Assembly (NCBI RefSeq): GCF_001746295.1
Contig: NZ_MJAH01000008.1
Location: 119,906 to 183,905, forward strand
Length of the DNA: 64,000 nt
Direction: 5' to 3'
Source: Streptomyces sp. LUP47B
GTDB lineage: Bacteria > Actinomycetota > Actinomycetes > Streptomycetales > Streptomycetaceae
Below are positions 26,018-35,486 of the stretch, piece after piece. A program made the translations under genes and the position numbers. Position 1 is the first letter of the stretch, and the number at the start of each line of letters is the position of its first letter. The notes below the pieces were generated by a model. That model was not told the DNA's origin and ran no database searches. It saw only the letters and a program-made list of their open reading frames with translations.

Positions 26018-26386
26018 TCAGGCCTCTTCCAGTGCGTCACCGAATTCTCGCAGTGCGCGGCCATGGTGGCTGTGAGCGAGCTTGTGCCCAATTGTTATGG
26101 CAAGGGCCACCGGCCATTCGATGATTTCGAGTGCCGCGAGCACGCCCAGCCCTGCCATAAAGGCGAGGTGGTCGGGCGGCGGCAGTTCCAGGTGCTTGCC
26201 GAATACGTCGACCACCACGGCGTTGTGTGCGACGGCCGCGTCGGCTGCCGCGCGGGCGTTCTTGTCTTCCTCGTCCACGTCGGGGGCGCCCGGCTGAACG
26301 GGTCGGGACCGGGACTGCTGTACGGCGCCTATTGATGCAGTCATGTTGCTGTCCGTTCCATCAGATTCCCCTGATGTATTCGTCAT
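26018..26386 (-). CDS. Small hypothetical protein with hydrophobic segment
   Basis: Up to 122 aa. An internal ATG at 26344 (MTASIGAVQQ) gives 108 aa and may be the true start, because neither start has a strong ribosome site and the first 14 codons are unusually A/T-rich. A hydrophilic, acidic N-terminal third is followed by a conserved-looking block beginning VFGKHLELPPPDHLAFMAGL, then a hydrophobic helix (LGVLAALEIIEWPVALAITIG) and a His-rich amphipathic end (HKLAHSHHGRAL). Probably membrane-associated. No function assigned. Confidence 0.65.
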   Translation of the reverse strand: MTNTSGESDGTDSNMTASIGAVQQSRSRPVQPGAPDVDEEDKNARAAADAAVAHNAVVVDVFGKHLELPPPDHLAFMAGLGVLAALEIIEWPVALAITIGHKLAHSHHGRALREFGDALEEA

Positions 26387-26561
26387 TCATTTTACTGCTG
26401 ATTCCCAGCGGCCCGGCGGCTGTAGCCCGACGGTGTGACATGTCCCGGTGAATTCGGCGGCACCGTGTGCCGGTCGGTGCCGCCCACGGGGCAGGGTGCT
26501 TTCGTCGCCCTCACCCGGTTCCTGAGGGCATGCCGTCCGAAACGTCCAAGGAGACATCGCG

Positions 26562-27398
26562 ATGACAACGAAAGCCGAGAACCGCGGAACGACGTCCGCG
26601 CAACTGCTCAAGGGCCAGAAGGCACTGGTGACCGGGGCCAACTCGGGCATCGGCCTGGCGACCGCCGTCGCCCTGGGCCGGGCCGGAGCGGACGTCGTGG
26701 TGAACTACGTCGTCGGTGCGCACGAGGCGGAGAACGTCGTGAAGGAGATCGAGAGCTTCGGCGTCCGTGCCTACGCCCACGAGGCCGACGTGTCCGACGA
26801 GGACCAGGTGACCGCCATGGTCGCTCGGATGGTCGAGGAGTTCGGCACCATCGACATCATGGTGGCCAACGCCGGCCTCCAGCGGGACGCGGCCGTCACG
26901 GAGATGACGCTCGCCCAGTGGCAGAAGGTCATCGACGTCAACCTGACCGGCCAGTTCCTGTGCGCCCGAGAGGCGGCCAAGGAGTTCGTCCGGCGCGGTG
27001 TGGTGGAGGAGGTCTCCCGTTCGGCGGGAAAGATCATCTGCATGAGCTCGGTCCACCAGATCGTCCCGTGGGCGGGCCACGTCAACTACGCCTCCTCCAA
27101 GGGCGGAGTGGGCATGCTGATGCAGACCCTCGCCCAGGAGCTGGCGCCCAAGCGGATCAGGGTCAACGCCGTCGCACCCGGCGCCATCCGCACACCGATC
27201 AACCGCGACGCCTGGGACACCCCCGAGGCCGAGGCCGAGCTGCTGCGCCTGATCCCGTACCGCCGTGTGGGCGATCCGGACGACATCGCCAACGCCGTCG
27301 TCGCCATGGCGTCCGACCTGCTCGACTACGTCGTCGGCAGCACCCTCTACGTCGACGGCGGAATGACGCTCTTCCCCGGCTTCGCCACCGGAGGCTGA
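26562..27398 (+). CDS. SDR oxidoreductase (glucose 1-dehydrogenase-like)
   Basis: 278 aa, classical short-chain dehydrogenase. The ATG follows AAGGAGA. The cofactor motif TGANSGIG (about residues 24-31), the NAG motif, and the catalytic Ser (ICMSSVHQ) with Tyr/Lys (VNYASSKGG) are intact, as is the PGAIRTPI loop. The acidic residue usually seen after beta-2 in NAD-preferring members is not obvious here, so cofactor preference is open. The downstream NADH dehydrogenase gene starts seven bases after its stop, so the two are probably co-transcribed, suggesting that reduced cofactor from this enzyme could be reoxidised by the neighbour. Substrate unknown. Confidence 0.88.
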   Translation: MTTKAENRGTTSAQLLKGQKALVTGANSGIGLATAVALGRAGADVVVNYVVGAHEAENVVKEIESFGVRAYAHEADVSDEDQVTAMVARMVEEFGTIDIMVANAGLQRDAAVTEMTLAQWQKVIDVNLTGQFLCAREAAKEFVRRGVVEEVSRSAGKIICMSSVHQIVPWAGHVNYASSKGGVGMLMQTLAQELAPKRIRVNAVAPGAIRTPINRDAWDTPEAEAELLRLIPYRRVGDPDDIANAVVAMASDLLDYVVGSTLYVDGGMTLFPGFATGG

Positions 27399-27404
27399 CC
27401 CCCG

Positions 27405-28724
27405 ATGCAGGATCACGTCACACCCCGCCGGGTGGTGATCCTCGGCGGGGGGTTCGCCGGACTCTTCGCCGCCCGTGCACTGCGGAAGTCACCGGTCGCG
27501 GTGACCGTCGTAGACCGCCGCGCCCACCACCTCTTCCAGCCGCTGCTGTACCAGTGCGCCTCCGGAATCCTCTCCGAGGGGCAGATCGCCCAGCCGCTGC
27601 GCGGGGTCCTGCGGCGCCACCACAACGTGAGGTGCGTGCTCGCCGAGGCCACCGACGTGAACGCCGACGCCCGACTGGTCCACGCCCGGCGGTCCGACGG
27701 CGCAGCCCTCGTGCTGCCGTACGACGAACTGATCCTCGCGGTGGGGATGCGCCAGTCCTACTTCGGGCACGACGAGTTCGCCGCGCACGCCCCCGGCATG
27801 AAGACCCTGGACGACGCGCTCGACATCCGCCGACGGATCTACCGGGCGTTCGAGATGGCCGAAACGGCGGCGAACGACCGCGAACGGCAGCAGTGGCTCA
27901 CCTTCGCGCTCGTCGGTGGTGGGCCGACCGGCGTGGAACTCGCCGGACAGATCCGGGAGATCGCCGGCCACACCCTCGACCGTGAGTTCCAGAAGATCGA
28001 CTCCGCCAACGCCCGGGTGCTGCTCTTCGAGGGGTCCGACGCCGTGCTGGGCGCGTTCGGCCCGGCACTGGCCCATCGCGCGGCCCGAACCCTGGAGGGG
28101 CTCGGTGTGGAACTCCACCTGGGCGCGAGGGTCACCGACATCGACGCCCGCGGCCTGACGGTACGAGACCACGACGGCAAGGCGACCTGGTTCGGCGCGC
28201 GCACCGTGCTCTGGACGGCGGGCGTCGAGGCGCCGCCGATCGCGGCCGCCCTGGCCCGTGCCACCGGTGCCAAGCAGGACCGGGCCGGACGCATCCTGGT
28301 CGAACCCGACCTCACCGTGCCCGGTCACCCGGAGATCCGTGTCACGGGTGACGTGATGAGCCTGGACCGGCTGCCGGGCCTGGCCGAGGTCGCCATGCAG
28401 TCGGGCGCCTACGCGGGCCGGACGGTGCGACACCAGGTCGAAGGCAGGACGAAGGAGCCGAAGCCCTTCAAGTACCTGGATCTCGGCAGCGCCGCCTACA
28501 TCGCCCGCGGCCGGGCCGTGGTCAAGGCCGGCCCGCTGCACCTCTCGGGGTTCCCCGGCTGGCTCGTCTGGCTCTTCATCCACCTGGCCTTCCTCACCGG
28601 CTTCCGCAGCAGGCTGGGAGCGGTGCTCAGCTGGTCCGTCGCCTTCGCCACCGGATCGCGCCGCGAACGCGCCTTCACCATGCCCGACACCGACGCCGCG
28701 GCCGCCGGGCCGCCCCCTCAATAA
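27405..28724 (+). CDS. Type II NADH dehydrogenase-like flavoprotein (NDH-2)
   Basis: 439 aa. Two dinucleotide-binding motifs are visible: VVILGGGFAGLFAARAL for FAD near residue 10 and FALVGGGPTGVELAG for NADH near residue 170. The FQPLLYQ motif that follows the FAD site and the TGDV flavin-binding end are typical of NDH-2. The C-terminus carries the hydrophobic FPGWLVWLFIHLAFLTGF segment that attaches these enzymes to the membrane. NDH-2 passes electrons from NADH to quinone without pumping protons. Just downstream are genes for a bd-type quinol oxidase, making a short uncoupled respiratory chain likely. Confidence 0.9.
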   Translation: MQDHVTPRRVVILGGGFAGLFAARALRKSPVAVTVVDRRAHHLFQPLLYQCASGILSEGQIAQPLRGVLRRHHNVRCVLAEATDVNADARLVHARRSDGAALVLPYDELILAVGMRQSYFGHDEFAAHAPGMKTLDDALDIRRRIYRAFEMAETAANDRERQQWLTFALVGGGPTGVELAGQIREIAGHTLDREFQKIDSANARVLLFEGSDAVLGAFGPALAHRAARTLEGLGVELHLGARVTDIDARGLTVRDHDGKATWFGARTVLWTAGVEAPPIAAALARATGAKQDRAGRILVEPDLTVPGHPEIRVTGDVMSLDRLPGLAEVAMQSGAYAGRTVRHQVEGRTKEPKPFKYLDLGSAAYIARGRAVVKAGPLHLSGFPGWLVWLFIHLAFLTGFRSRLGAVLSWSVAFATGSRRERAFTMPDTDAAAAGPPPQ

Positions 28725-28778
28725 ACCTGTCCTTCCTCAGCCCCACCCGCTCATCCGGGGCAGACCTCCGAGGCGCAC

Positions 28779-30263
28779 ATGTTCAGCACAGCGGTCCTTC
28801 TCGCGAACACGCCGGACCAACTCCTGCCGGCTCGTGAGCTGATGGCCTTCACCCTGGCCTCACACATCCTGCTGGTCCCGTTCGGTGTGGCACTGCCGTT
28901 CATCACCCTGCTGATGCACCACCGGGGGCTGCGTCGCAACGATCCCGTCGCCCTCCTGCTCGCCCGGCGCTGGTCCGCGGTGATGGCCGTCCAGTTCGCC
29001 ATCGGCATCATCACCGGCACGGTGCTGTCCTTCGAGTTCGGCCTGCTGTGGCCCGGCATGATGGGCCGCTGGGGCGACGTCTTCGGCCTCGGGTTCGGCG
29101 TCGAGGCATGGGCGTTCTTCCTGGAGGCCGTGCTCATCGCGATCTACCTCTACGGCTGGCGCCGGCTCAAACCCTGGACGCACTTCTGGCTGGCCGTACC
29201 GCTGCCGCTGGCCGCCCTGATGGGGGCGTTCGGCATCATCGCGGCCAACTCGTGGATGAACACCCCGCAGGGCTTCAGCCTCGACTCCCAGGGCAAGCCG
29301 ATCCACGTCGACGTGCGGCAGGCGATCTTCACACCGATCTTCGGCCCGGAGTACTGGCACTTCGTCGTCGCGATGCTCCTGACCGCCGCCTACGTGGTCG
29401 CCGGCGTGTACGCGGTCGGCTGGCTGCGCGGGCGCCGAGACCGGTACCACCGGCTCGGATTCACCCTGCCGTTCACGGTGGCCGCGATCCTCACGCCGGT
29501 CCAGTTCATGCTCGGCGACTCCGCCGCCCGCTCCGTCTTCCACAAGCAGCCGGTCAAGTTCGCCGCCACCGAGATCGTCTGGAAGACCGACACCCATGTG
29601 CCCGAGTACATGTTCGGACGGCTGAACAGTGACGGGACGATCTCCGGGGGACTCAAGATCCCCCAGCTGGACTCGATCCTCGCCGGCTTCAAACCCAGCA
29701 CACAGGTGACGGGTCTGACATCGGTGCCGGCCGCCGACCGTCCCACCGTCGTCCAGGCCACCATCGCCCACTGGGCCTTCGACATCATGGTCACCATCGG
29801 CAGCCTGCTCATCCTCCTCGCGCTCTGGTACGCCTGGTCCTGGTGGCGACACCGGGACAACCCCCGTGGCCGCTGGTTCTACCGCTGCGCCGCGATCGCG
29901 GGCGTCGCCTGCCTGGTCACCGTGGAGTGCGGGTGGATCACCACGGAGGTCGGCCGTCAGCCCTGGATCGTCTACCAGCACATGCGGGTCTCGGAGGCGG
30001 TGACCAGCACCCACGCCTCGGGGATCTGGACCATGCTCGGCATCGTCATGGCCGTGTACCTGCTGGTGTTCGGCGCGTTCCTCACGGTCGTCCTGAAGAT
30101 GCGCACCCGATGGCGCATCGCCGACGAGGGTTCGGCCGCCGCGCACGCCGATCATCCCCCGGAGGCCGACACCCCGTACGGGCCCCGAAGCGAGCCCGAG
30201 CCCGCGGCCACCGGCGCCGCGCCCGACGGCGGGCCCGGCCACACCTCTGGCGGTGCGTCGTAA
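28779..30263 (+). CDS. cydA: Cytochrome bd-type ubiquinol/menaquinol oxidase subunit I
   Basis: 494 aa, multi-pass membrane protein of the CydA/CioA family. Conserved features include an N-terminal heme-ligand His (TLASHILLVPFG), the WGDVFGLGFGVEAWAFFLEA helix, HFVVAM, GDSAARSVFHKQPVKFAATE, and GRQPWIVYQHMR with the family-defining GRQPW. The periplasmic Q-loop is short, closer to the cyanide-insensitive (CIO) type. The tail after the last helix is Pro/Ala-rich and variable. It forms the quinol oxidase with the next gene, whose ATG overlaps its TAA. It reduces O2 with high affinity and little proton translocation. Confidence 0.93.
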   Translation: MFSTAVLLANTPDQLLPARELMAFTLASHILLVPFGVALPFITLLMHHRGLRRNDPVALLLARRWSAVMAVQFAIGIITGTVLSFEFGLLWPGMMGRWGDVFGLGFGVEAWAFFLEAVLIAIYLYGWRRLKPWTHFWLAVPLPLAALMGAFGIIAANSWMNTPQGFSLDSQGKPIHVDVRQAIFTPIFGPEYWHFVVAMLLTAAYVVAGVYAVGWLRGRRDRYHRLGFTLPFTVAAILTPVQFMLGDSAARSVFHKQPVKFAATEIVWKTDTHVPEYMFGRLNSDGTISGGLKIPQLDSILAGFKPSTQVTGLTSVPAADRPTVVQATIAHWAFDIMVTIGSLLILLALWYAWSWWRHRDNPRGRWFYRCAAIAGVACLVTVECGWITTEVGRQPWIVYQHMRVSEAVTSTHASGIWTMLGIVMAVYLLVFGAFLTVVLKMRTRWRIADEGSAAAHADHPPEADTPYGPRSEPEPAATGAAPDGGPGHTSGGAS

Positions 30264-31303
30264 TGGCCGAGTTCATCGCCTGGGTCCTGGTGCTTGCGAT
30301 CGCCGCCTACGCCTGCGCCGGAGGCACCGACTACGGCGCGGGCTTCTGGGACCTCCTGGCCGGCGGCGCGGAGCGCGGCAAGCGGCCCCGCTGGCTCATC
30401 GACCACGCCATGGCACCGGTCTGGGAGGCCAACAACGTCTGGCTGATCTTCGTCCTGGTCATCATGTGGACCGGCTTCCCCACGGTGTTCCAGGCCGTGT
30501 TCTCCGCTCTGTGGCTGCCGCTCGCCCTCGCCGCCGTTGGCCTGGTGCTCCGCGGCGCCGGGTTCGCCCTGCGCAAGCCGACCCGGCGCCTGGCCCAACG
30601 ACGGATCTACGGGGCGATGTTCGCCATCTCGTCACTGGTGACGCCGTTCTTCCTGGGGGCGGTGCTCGGCGGCATCGCCTCGGGCCGGGTCAAGGTCGGC
30701 ACGACCGCCTCCGCGGACGCCTGGGCCAATGGAACCTCCGTCCTCGTGGGTCTGCTGGCCATCGCGGCCACCGCGTTCCTGGGGGCGGTCTTCCTCTGCT
30801 CCGACGCCCTGCGGTTCGGCGCGCACGATCTCGTCGACTACTTCCGCGTACGGGCGCTGATCGCCTTCGGCGCCGTGGTGGTCCTCGCGCTGATCGCCCT
30901 GCCCGTCACCCACGACGACGCCCGGTACGTCTGGGACGGCCTCACCGGGGGACTGGGCCTGCTGCTGATCATCCTGGCCGCGGTCTGCGGACTGGCGACG
31001 GTGCTGCTTCTGCTGCGCCGGTCCCACGGCTGGACCCGCTACACCTCGGTGGCGAGTGTCGCCCTGGTCGTCGGCGCCTGGGGCTGCGCGCAGCGGCCCT
31101 ACGCGCTGCCCACCTCGCTGACGGTGGCCGAAGCGGCCGGTGCCGCTCACACCCTGCGTTGGCTGGTGATCGTCACCGCCATCGCGATCGTCCTGGTCGG
31201 TCCGGCGCTGGTACTGCTCTACCGGCTCGACACGATGGGCGAACTGGAGGAGCTCACCGACAGCGACACCGGGGCCGTCAGAGCAGCTGGGGACAACCCG
31301 TAG
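30263..31303 (+). CDS. cydB: Cytochrome bd-type quinol oxidase subunit II
   Basis: 346 aa with about eight to nine membrane helices. The ATG at 30263 shares its A with the upstream TAA stop, so translation is coupled. Family landmarks: AYACAGGTDYGAGFWDLLAGG at the N-terminus, IDHAMAPVWEANNVWLIFV, and the FLGAVLGGIASGRV helix. No CydCD transporter-like genes for bd assembly are seen in the window; they may lie elsewhere. Confidence 0.93.
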   Translation: MAEFIAWVLVLAIAAYACAGGTDYGAGFWDLLAGGAERGKRPRWLIDHAMAPVWEANNVWLIFVLVIMWTGFPTVFQAVFSALWLPLALAAVGLVLRGAGFALRKPTRRLAQRRIYGAMFAISSLVTPFFLGAVLGGIASGRVKVGTTASADAWANGTSVLVGLLAIAATAFLGAVFLCSDALRFGAHDLVDYFRVRALIAFGAVVVLALIALPVTHDDARYVWDGLTGGLGLLLIILAAVCGLATVLLLLRRSHGWTRYTSVASVALVVGAWGCAQRPYALPTSLTVAEAAGAAHTLRWLVIVTAIAIVLVGPALVLLYRLDTMGELEELTDSDTGAVRAAGDNP

Positions 31304-31366
31304 CGACCTCAATCTGTTGCTGACAAGAGCACCGACGCGTCCCACCACGCATCGAAAGGCCCACTT

Positions 31367-33139
31367 GTGACGACGGACCAGGTTCTCATCGGCATGGGTC
31401 TGATCCTCGTCCTGGCCGTCGGATCGCAGGTCCTGGCCGGCCGCCTGCGCATCCCGGCCCTCATTCTGCTGCTGCCGGTCGGCTTCGCCGCGGGCGCGTT
31501 GATCGACGACGTCGATCCCGAGCAGCTGCTGGGGGCGGCGTTCTCACCGCTCGTGTCGCTCGCCGTCGCCGTGATCCTCTACGACGCGGGCCTCGGGCTG
31601 GACCTGGCGAGGCTGAAGGGCCACACCCGCCGCGTCGTCGTCCGGCTGATCTGGATCGGTGTCCTGATCACCTGGCTGCTCGCCACGCTCCTCGCCGCGC
31701 CGCTGCTGGGGATGTCCCGACGCGCGGCCGTCATGATCGGCGCGATCCTCGTGGTCTCGGGGCCGACGGTCGTGGGACCGCTGCTCAGCTTCGTGCGACC
31801 GAAGGACCGTCTCCAGCACATCCTGATCTGGGAGGGCTCCCTCATCGACCCGGTCGGTGGCGTCCTGGGAGCACTGGTCTTCCACGCGGTCGTGGCGAGC
31901 TCGGGCCACCACTTCGGCAGCGGGACGGCACACTTCCTGGCCAGCGTGGGCATCGGGGCGGCCGGAGGGGCCGTAGGGGCGACCGTGCTGTGGCTGTTGT
32001 TCCGGGTACTGCGGCTCGGCGAGGTCCTCGGCACCACGGCGCAGCTCGCCGCGGTGATCGGTGTGGCGGCGCTGTGCGATGTGCTGCGGGACGACACGGG
32101 ACTCATCGCCGCCGTGGTGATGGGCCTGGCCGTCGCCAACCTCCCCGGCATGGGCGCACCCGCACGCCGGCCGTTCTTCGAGACGCTGGTCAGCCTGATC
32201 CTGGGCCTGCTCTTCATCTCCATCTCGGCCACCGTCACCCCGCACTCGCTGCGCCATGTGTGGCTGCCCGCGCTCGGGCTCGCCGCATTTCTGGTGCTGG
32301 TCGTCAGACCGCTGGTCGCGGTCGTGTCCACCCTCGGCACCGACCTGACGCGCGGCGAGCGGGGCTTCATCGGCTGGATGGCGCCGCGCGGCATCGTCGC
32401 GGCCGCCACGGCCTCGACGTTCTCGGCCGGTCTGGTCGCCAAGGGGATCGGCGGCGCGGCGAAGATCCTTCCGGCCACCTTCGTGGTCATCGTCGCGACC
32501 GTGACGCTCTACGGCCTGACCGCCTCGCCCGTCGCCCGGCGTCTGGGCGTCGTGCGCCCGTCCCGTTCCCGGCCCTTGCTCGTCGGCGGCGACCCCTGGG
32601 TGGTCGACCTGGGCGCGGCCCTGAAATCGGCGGGGCTGGAAGTCCTGATGTGGGCAGGGGAAGAGGAACAACGCGACCGTATCCGTCGGGCGGGGATCGA
32701 ACTCGCGCCGGGTGAGCTGCTGGGTGCCGCCACGGGTGGGGCCGCCGAGCTGGAGGGCATCACGGCGGTGTACTTCCTCACCGCCGAGGACGACTTCAAC
32801 GCCCTGGCGGCGGTGCTGCTGCGAGGCAGCGTGGAGGGTACGGTCCACCGCCTGAACGCACCTTCCGACAGCCATGGCGTGGTGGCGCCGTTCATCGGCG
32901 GCGAGGTGCTGTTCGGCCCGGATCTGACCTGGCCGACCTTCTCCCGCAGATACGAGGAAGGGGCGGCCGTGCTCGGGCAGCCCGCCGACGACGCCGTGCG
33001 GCCGGGGAGCGATCCGCTGTTCCTCGTACGGCGCGACGGCCGCCTCGATCCGGTCACGGCGGGCAGCACGCCGCTGCCCCGGCCAGGGGACACGGTCGTC
33101 CTGCTGACTCCGGGCGGACGGGTGGACGAGAGCCCGTGA
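31367..33139 (+). CDS. Cation/proton antiporter (CPA1/NhaP-like) with C-terminal regulatory domain
   Basis: 590 aa, GTG start. About 12 hydrophobic helices fill residues 1-395, followed by a soluble C-terminal domain (about 400-590) containing LLVGGDPWVVDLGAALKSAG, a Rossmann-like RCK/TrkA-N-type fold, and a TrkA-C-like end (LPRPGDTVVLLTPGG). Such K+/H+ or Na+/H+ antiporters exchange cations for protons and can be gated by nucleotides. It is 63 bp after cydB on the same strand, so it may be part of the respiratory group and handle pH or cation balance. The ion is not deducible. Confidence 0.88.
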   Translation: MTTDQVLIGMGLILVLAVGSQVLAGRLRIPALILLLPVGFAAGALIDDVDPEQLLGAAFSPLVSLAVAVILYDAGLGLDLARLKGHTRRVVVRLIWIGVLITWLLATLLAAPLLGMSRRAAVMIGAILVVSGPTVVGPLLSFVRPKDRLQHILIWEGSLIDPVGGVLGALVFHAVVASSGHHFGSGTAHFLASVGIGAAGGAVGATVLWLLFRVLRLGEVLGTTAQLAAVIGVAALCDVLRDDTGLIAAVVMGLAVANLPGMGAPARRPFFETLVSLILGLLFISISATVTPHSLRHVWLPALGLAAFLVLVVRPLVAVVSTLGTDLTRGERGFIGWMAPRGIVAAATASTFSAGLVAKGIGGAAKILPATFVVIVATVTLYGLTASPVARRLGVVRPSRSRPLLVGGDPWVVDLGAALKSAGLEVLMWAGEEEQRDRIRRAGIELAPGELLGAATGGAAELEGITAVYFLTAEDDFNALAAVLLRGSVEGTVHRLNAPSDSHGVVAPFIGGEVLFGPDLTWPTFSRRYEEGAAVLGQPADDAVRPGSDPLFLVRRDGRLDPVTAGSTPLPRPGDTVVLLTPGGRVDESP

Positions 33140-33187
33140 GGGTAGGGAAACGGCCGTCGGCTGCCCGAACCCCGTCATTCCCTACCC
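33140..33187 (+). terminator. Hairpin after the antiporter gene
   Basis: GGGTAGGGAA (33140-33149) pairs perfectly with TTCCCTACCC (33178-33187) across a 28-nt loop that starts directly after the stop codon. The rest of the gap to 33364 is relatively A/T-rich and likely holds the next promoter, but no clear boxes were identified. Confidence 0.6.
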
Positions 33188-33364
33188 GGTGAGCGAAAGT
33201 AAGCCGCCGAATAAACAATTCTCGGCGCGCCGGTCTCTTCTATTCCGGAACACCGCATGCACCCACTCACGTTCTGCCGGTCTGTGATTCTCGTGGCAAG
33301 CTGAAATACGAGCCACCGATCGGCTGCAGGTCAGTGGCGAGGCCTACGCTGGAGGATCCAGGAA

Positions 33365-33784
33365 ATGACTACAGCGGGAATGCACCAACGCCGAACCGGG
33401 GGAGTGTGGGCGTCCGGTTGGACCGCTTTCGCCGGGGTCATGATGATCTTCGGCGGAGCGATGGCGATATTCGAGGGCATCGCCGCCATCGCCGAGGACG
33501 ACGTCTTCGTCACCACTCGGAACTACACCTACAACTTCTCTCTGACGAGTTGGGGCTGGATCCACCTCGCCCTCGGCGTCCTCGTCCTGGTCGCCGGCAT
33601 CGCCCTCTTCGGTGGAGCGGTCTGGGCGCGTGTGGTCGGCATCGCGCTCGCGGGCCTGTCGATGATCGCCAACTTCATGTGGCTGCCGTACTACCCCGTC
33701 TGGGCCGTCGTGCTGATCGCCGTGGACGCCTTCGTCATCTGGGCGCTGTGTGTCGGAAGGAGCCGGGAGGCCCGCACCGGATAG
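33365..33784 (+). CDS. Four-helix membrane protein (DUF7144-like)
   Basis: 139 aa, ATG with a GGAGGATCCAGGAA-type upstream sequence. Four hydrophobic helices are evident (FAGVMMIFGGAMAIFEGIAAI, IHLALGVLVLVAGIALFGG, ARVVGIALAGLSMIANFMWL, AVVLIAVDAFVIWALCV), with a short basic N-terminus. It matches the pattern of a common actinobacterial small membrane family (named DUF7144 from memory). Role unknown. It ends 20 bp before the gluconokinase gene. Confidence 0.8.
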   Translation: MTTAGMHQRRTGGVWASGWTAFAGVMMIFGGAMAIFEGIAAIAEDDVFVTTRNYTYNFSLTSWGWIHLALGVLVLVAGIALFGGAVWARVVGIALAGLSMIANFMWLPYYPVWAVVLIAVDAFVIWALCVGRSREARTG

Positions 33785-33804
33785 GACGGTGAATTACGAC
33801 AGCC

Positions 33805-34347
33805 GTGAGTGTCAGCGCCTACGGGCCGCCGATCGTGGTGGTCCTGGGCGTCTCGGGTTCCGGTAAGACCACCGTCGGCAAGGCGGTCGCAGAGCAGCTC
33901 GGAGTGCCGTTTCTCGAGGGCGACGACTTCCACCCGGCGGCGAACATCGCGAAGATGCGCGCCGGCCATCCCTTGGACGACGCCGACCGCGAGCCCTGGT
34001 TGCGGGCCCTCGCCGAGCGCATTCGTCAGTCCGCCGAGGCCGACGAGGGGCTGGTCATCGCCTGTTCGGCCCTCAAGCGCGCCTACCGTGACGAACTCCG
34101 GTCGGGCGCCGGCGCCGGGCTGTGGTGTCTGTATCTCGCCCTGGACCGGGCCACCGCATGGGACAGGGTGTCGCGGCGCACCGGTCACTTCATGCCCGCC
34201 GTGCTGGTCGAGTCGCAGTTCGCGACCTTGGAGCCGCTGCAACCGGACGAGCCGGGCCTGACCCTGGACGCCACCACCGATCTACCGGCACTTCTCAGGC
34301 GGGTGCGGGCCGCTGTCACACGCGGGGACGGGCGCGCAGGCAGCTGA
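33805..34347 (+). CDS. gntK: Gluconokinase
   Basis: 180 aa, standard size. Walker A GVSGSGKTT is near residue 15, with the family-specific EGDDFHP block, NIAKMRAGHPLDDADREPWL, CSALKRAYRDELR and HFMPAVLVESQFATLEPL. It phosphorylates D-gluconate to 6-phosphogluconate, feeding the pentose-phosphate route. The GTG start at 33805 has no strong ribosome site. It may be read through from the upstream small membrane gene. No gluconate transporter is adjacent. Confidence 0.94.
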   Translation: MSVSAYGPPIVVVLGVSGSGKTTVGKAVAEQLGVPFLEGDDFHPAANIAKMRAGHPLDDADREPWLRALAERIRQSAEADEGLVIACSALKRAYRDELRSGAGAGLWCLYLALDRATAWDRVSRRTGHFMPAVLVESQFATLEPLQPDEPGLTLDATTDLPALLRRVRAAVTRGDGRAGS

Positions 34348-34367
34348 CGGCGTCGCATACCGGCGAA

Positions 34368-34385
34368 CTCGCGTGGCGACGCGAG
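34368..34385. terminator. Hairpin between convergent gntK and DUF389 genes
   Basis: A perfect 7-bp stem CTCGCGT/ACGCGAG has a 4-nt loop within the 46-bp gap between two convergent stop codons. Confidence 0.55.
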
Positions 34386-34393
34386 CGCCACTC

Positions 34394-35356
34394 CTACGCC
34401 GTCGGCCTGACCGCCCGCTCGCGTTGCCGTGCGCTCACCCGGCGCCAGATCGCCCGCTGACACTTGAGGGTGCCGGTCCCGACCACGATCAGTACGACGA
34501 TGTTGAGCAGCAGCTGCAGCAGCGAGCCCCGGGCCTCGTCCCAGCTGGCGAACGCCGACGAGACGCCGATGTCCGCCGCCGCCGGAATCGTGGTCACCGA
34601 GATGAAGACACCGAGCAGCGCGCTCGTGCGGGCCTCGGCCAGGGAGACGATGCCGACGATCCCGGCCAGCACCGCCACCGCGGCGGAGAAGAAGTTGGGG
34701 GTGTCGATCAGACTCGAGACGGGCCTGAGTCCCAGCTCGAAGGCCCTCGGCTGCAGTCCGAAACCCCGGACCAGCAGGGCGAAGAGGAAGGTCGCGGCGA
34801 TGGCCAGCAGGAAGCCCACGAGCAGCGCCATCAGGCCCTGCTCGATGCGCGGTCGGGCGCGGTGGTCGATGCCGAGCGCGATGCTGGTGATGGCCCCGTA
34901 CTCGGGTCCGACCACCATGGCCGCGACGATGAGGATCTGGGAGTTGGTGATGATGCCCACCGCACCGATGAGCCCGGCGATGACCAGGAACAGGTAGAAG
35001 CTCGGGGGGTATCTGCCCTCGGCCCGGATCCGGGCCTCCACCTGCTCCCACACCGGCGCACGCAACCGGGCCCCGAGTTCCTCGGCGCCTGTCCTGGCCG
35101 CGAGGTCCGAGAACACCGTGTCCACCGGATCGAGGACGAGAGTGCCACGGTGTTCCAGCCCGAGGTCCCGCAGGCCGCGCAGCACCTCGTTCGCGGCGCC
35201 GGTCAGCACGTCGCACTCGATGGCGTCGCCGTCGGGGTTGCGTACCCGGCCCGGCTGCAGTTGCAGGTTCAGCACGCACGTCTCGGCGCTCAGCAGGGCC
35301 ATGGTGCGTTCCGTGAGGTCCGGCGGACACACCGCTCGGACATGGATCATGTCCAT
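34394..35356 (-). CDS. DUF389 membrane protein
   Basis: 320 aa. An N-terminal soluble region (about 1-125) is followed by a core of about six helices with the DUF389 hallmarks: SFYLFLVIAGLIGAVGIITNS, VVGPEYGAITSIALGI, and NFFSAAVAVLAGIVGIVSL. The family is widespread in actinobacteria and cyanobacteria and its function is not established. The C-terminus is basic. The divergent 130-bp gap to the cyclase gene may hold promoters for both. Confidence 0.88.
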   Translation of the reverse strand: MDMIHVRAVCPPDLTERTMALLSAETCVLNLQLQPGRVRNPDGDAIECDVLTGAANEVLRGLRDLGLEHRGTLVLDPVDTVFSDLAARTGAEELGARLRAPVWEQVEARIRAEGRYPPSFYLFLVIAGLIGAVGIITNSQILIVAAMVVGPEYGAITSIALGIDHRARPRIEQGLMALLVGFLLAIAATFLFALLVRGFGLQPRAFELGLRPVSSLIDTPNFFSAAVAVLAGIVGIVSLAEARTSALLGVFISVTTIPAAADIGVSSAFASWDEARGSLLQLLLNIVVLIVVGTGTLKCQRAIWRRVSARQRERAVRPTA

Positions 35357-35486
35357 CCGGACCTCCGCGGATCGGTTCGGTGCGGCGGTCTACGGCCCCG
35401 GACGGGGCGCCCATCCATTAACGCGGCGGCCCTCGGTCCCGGCAACTCGGCGTGCCGGTGTCCGGCGCCTGTCGGAGGGTGGGGGT

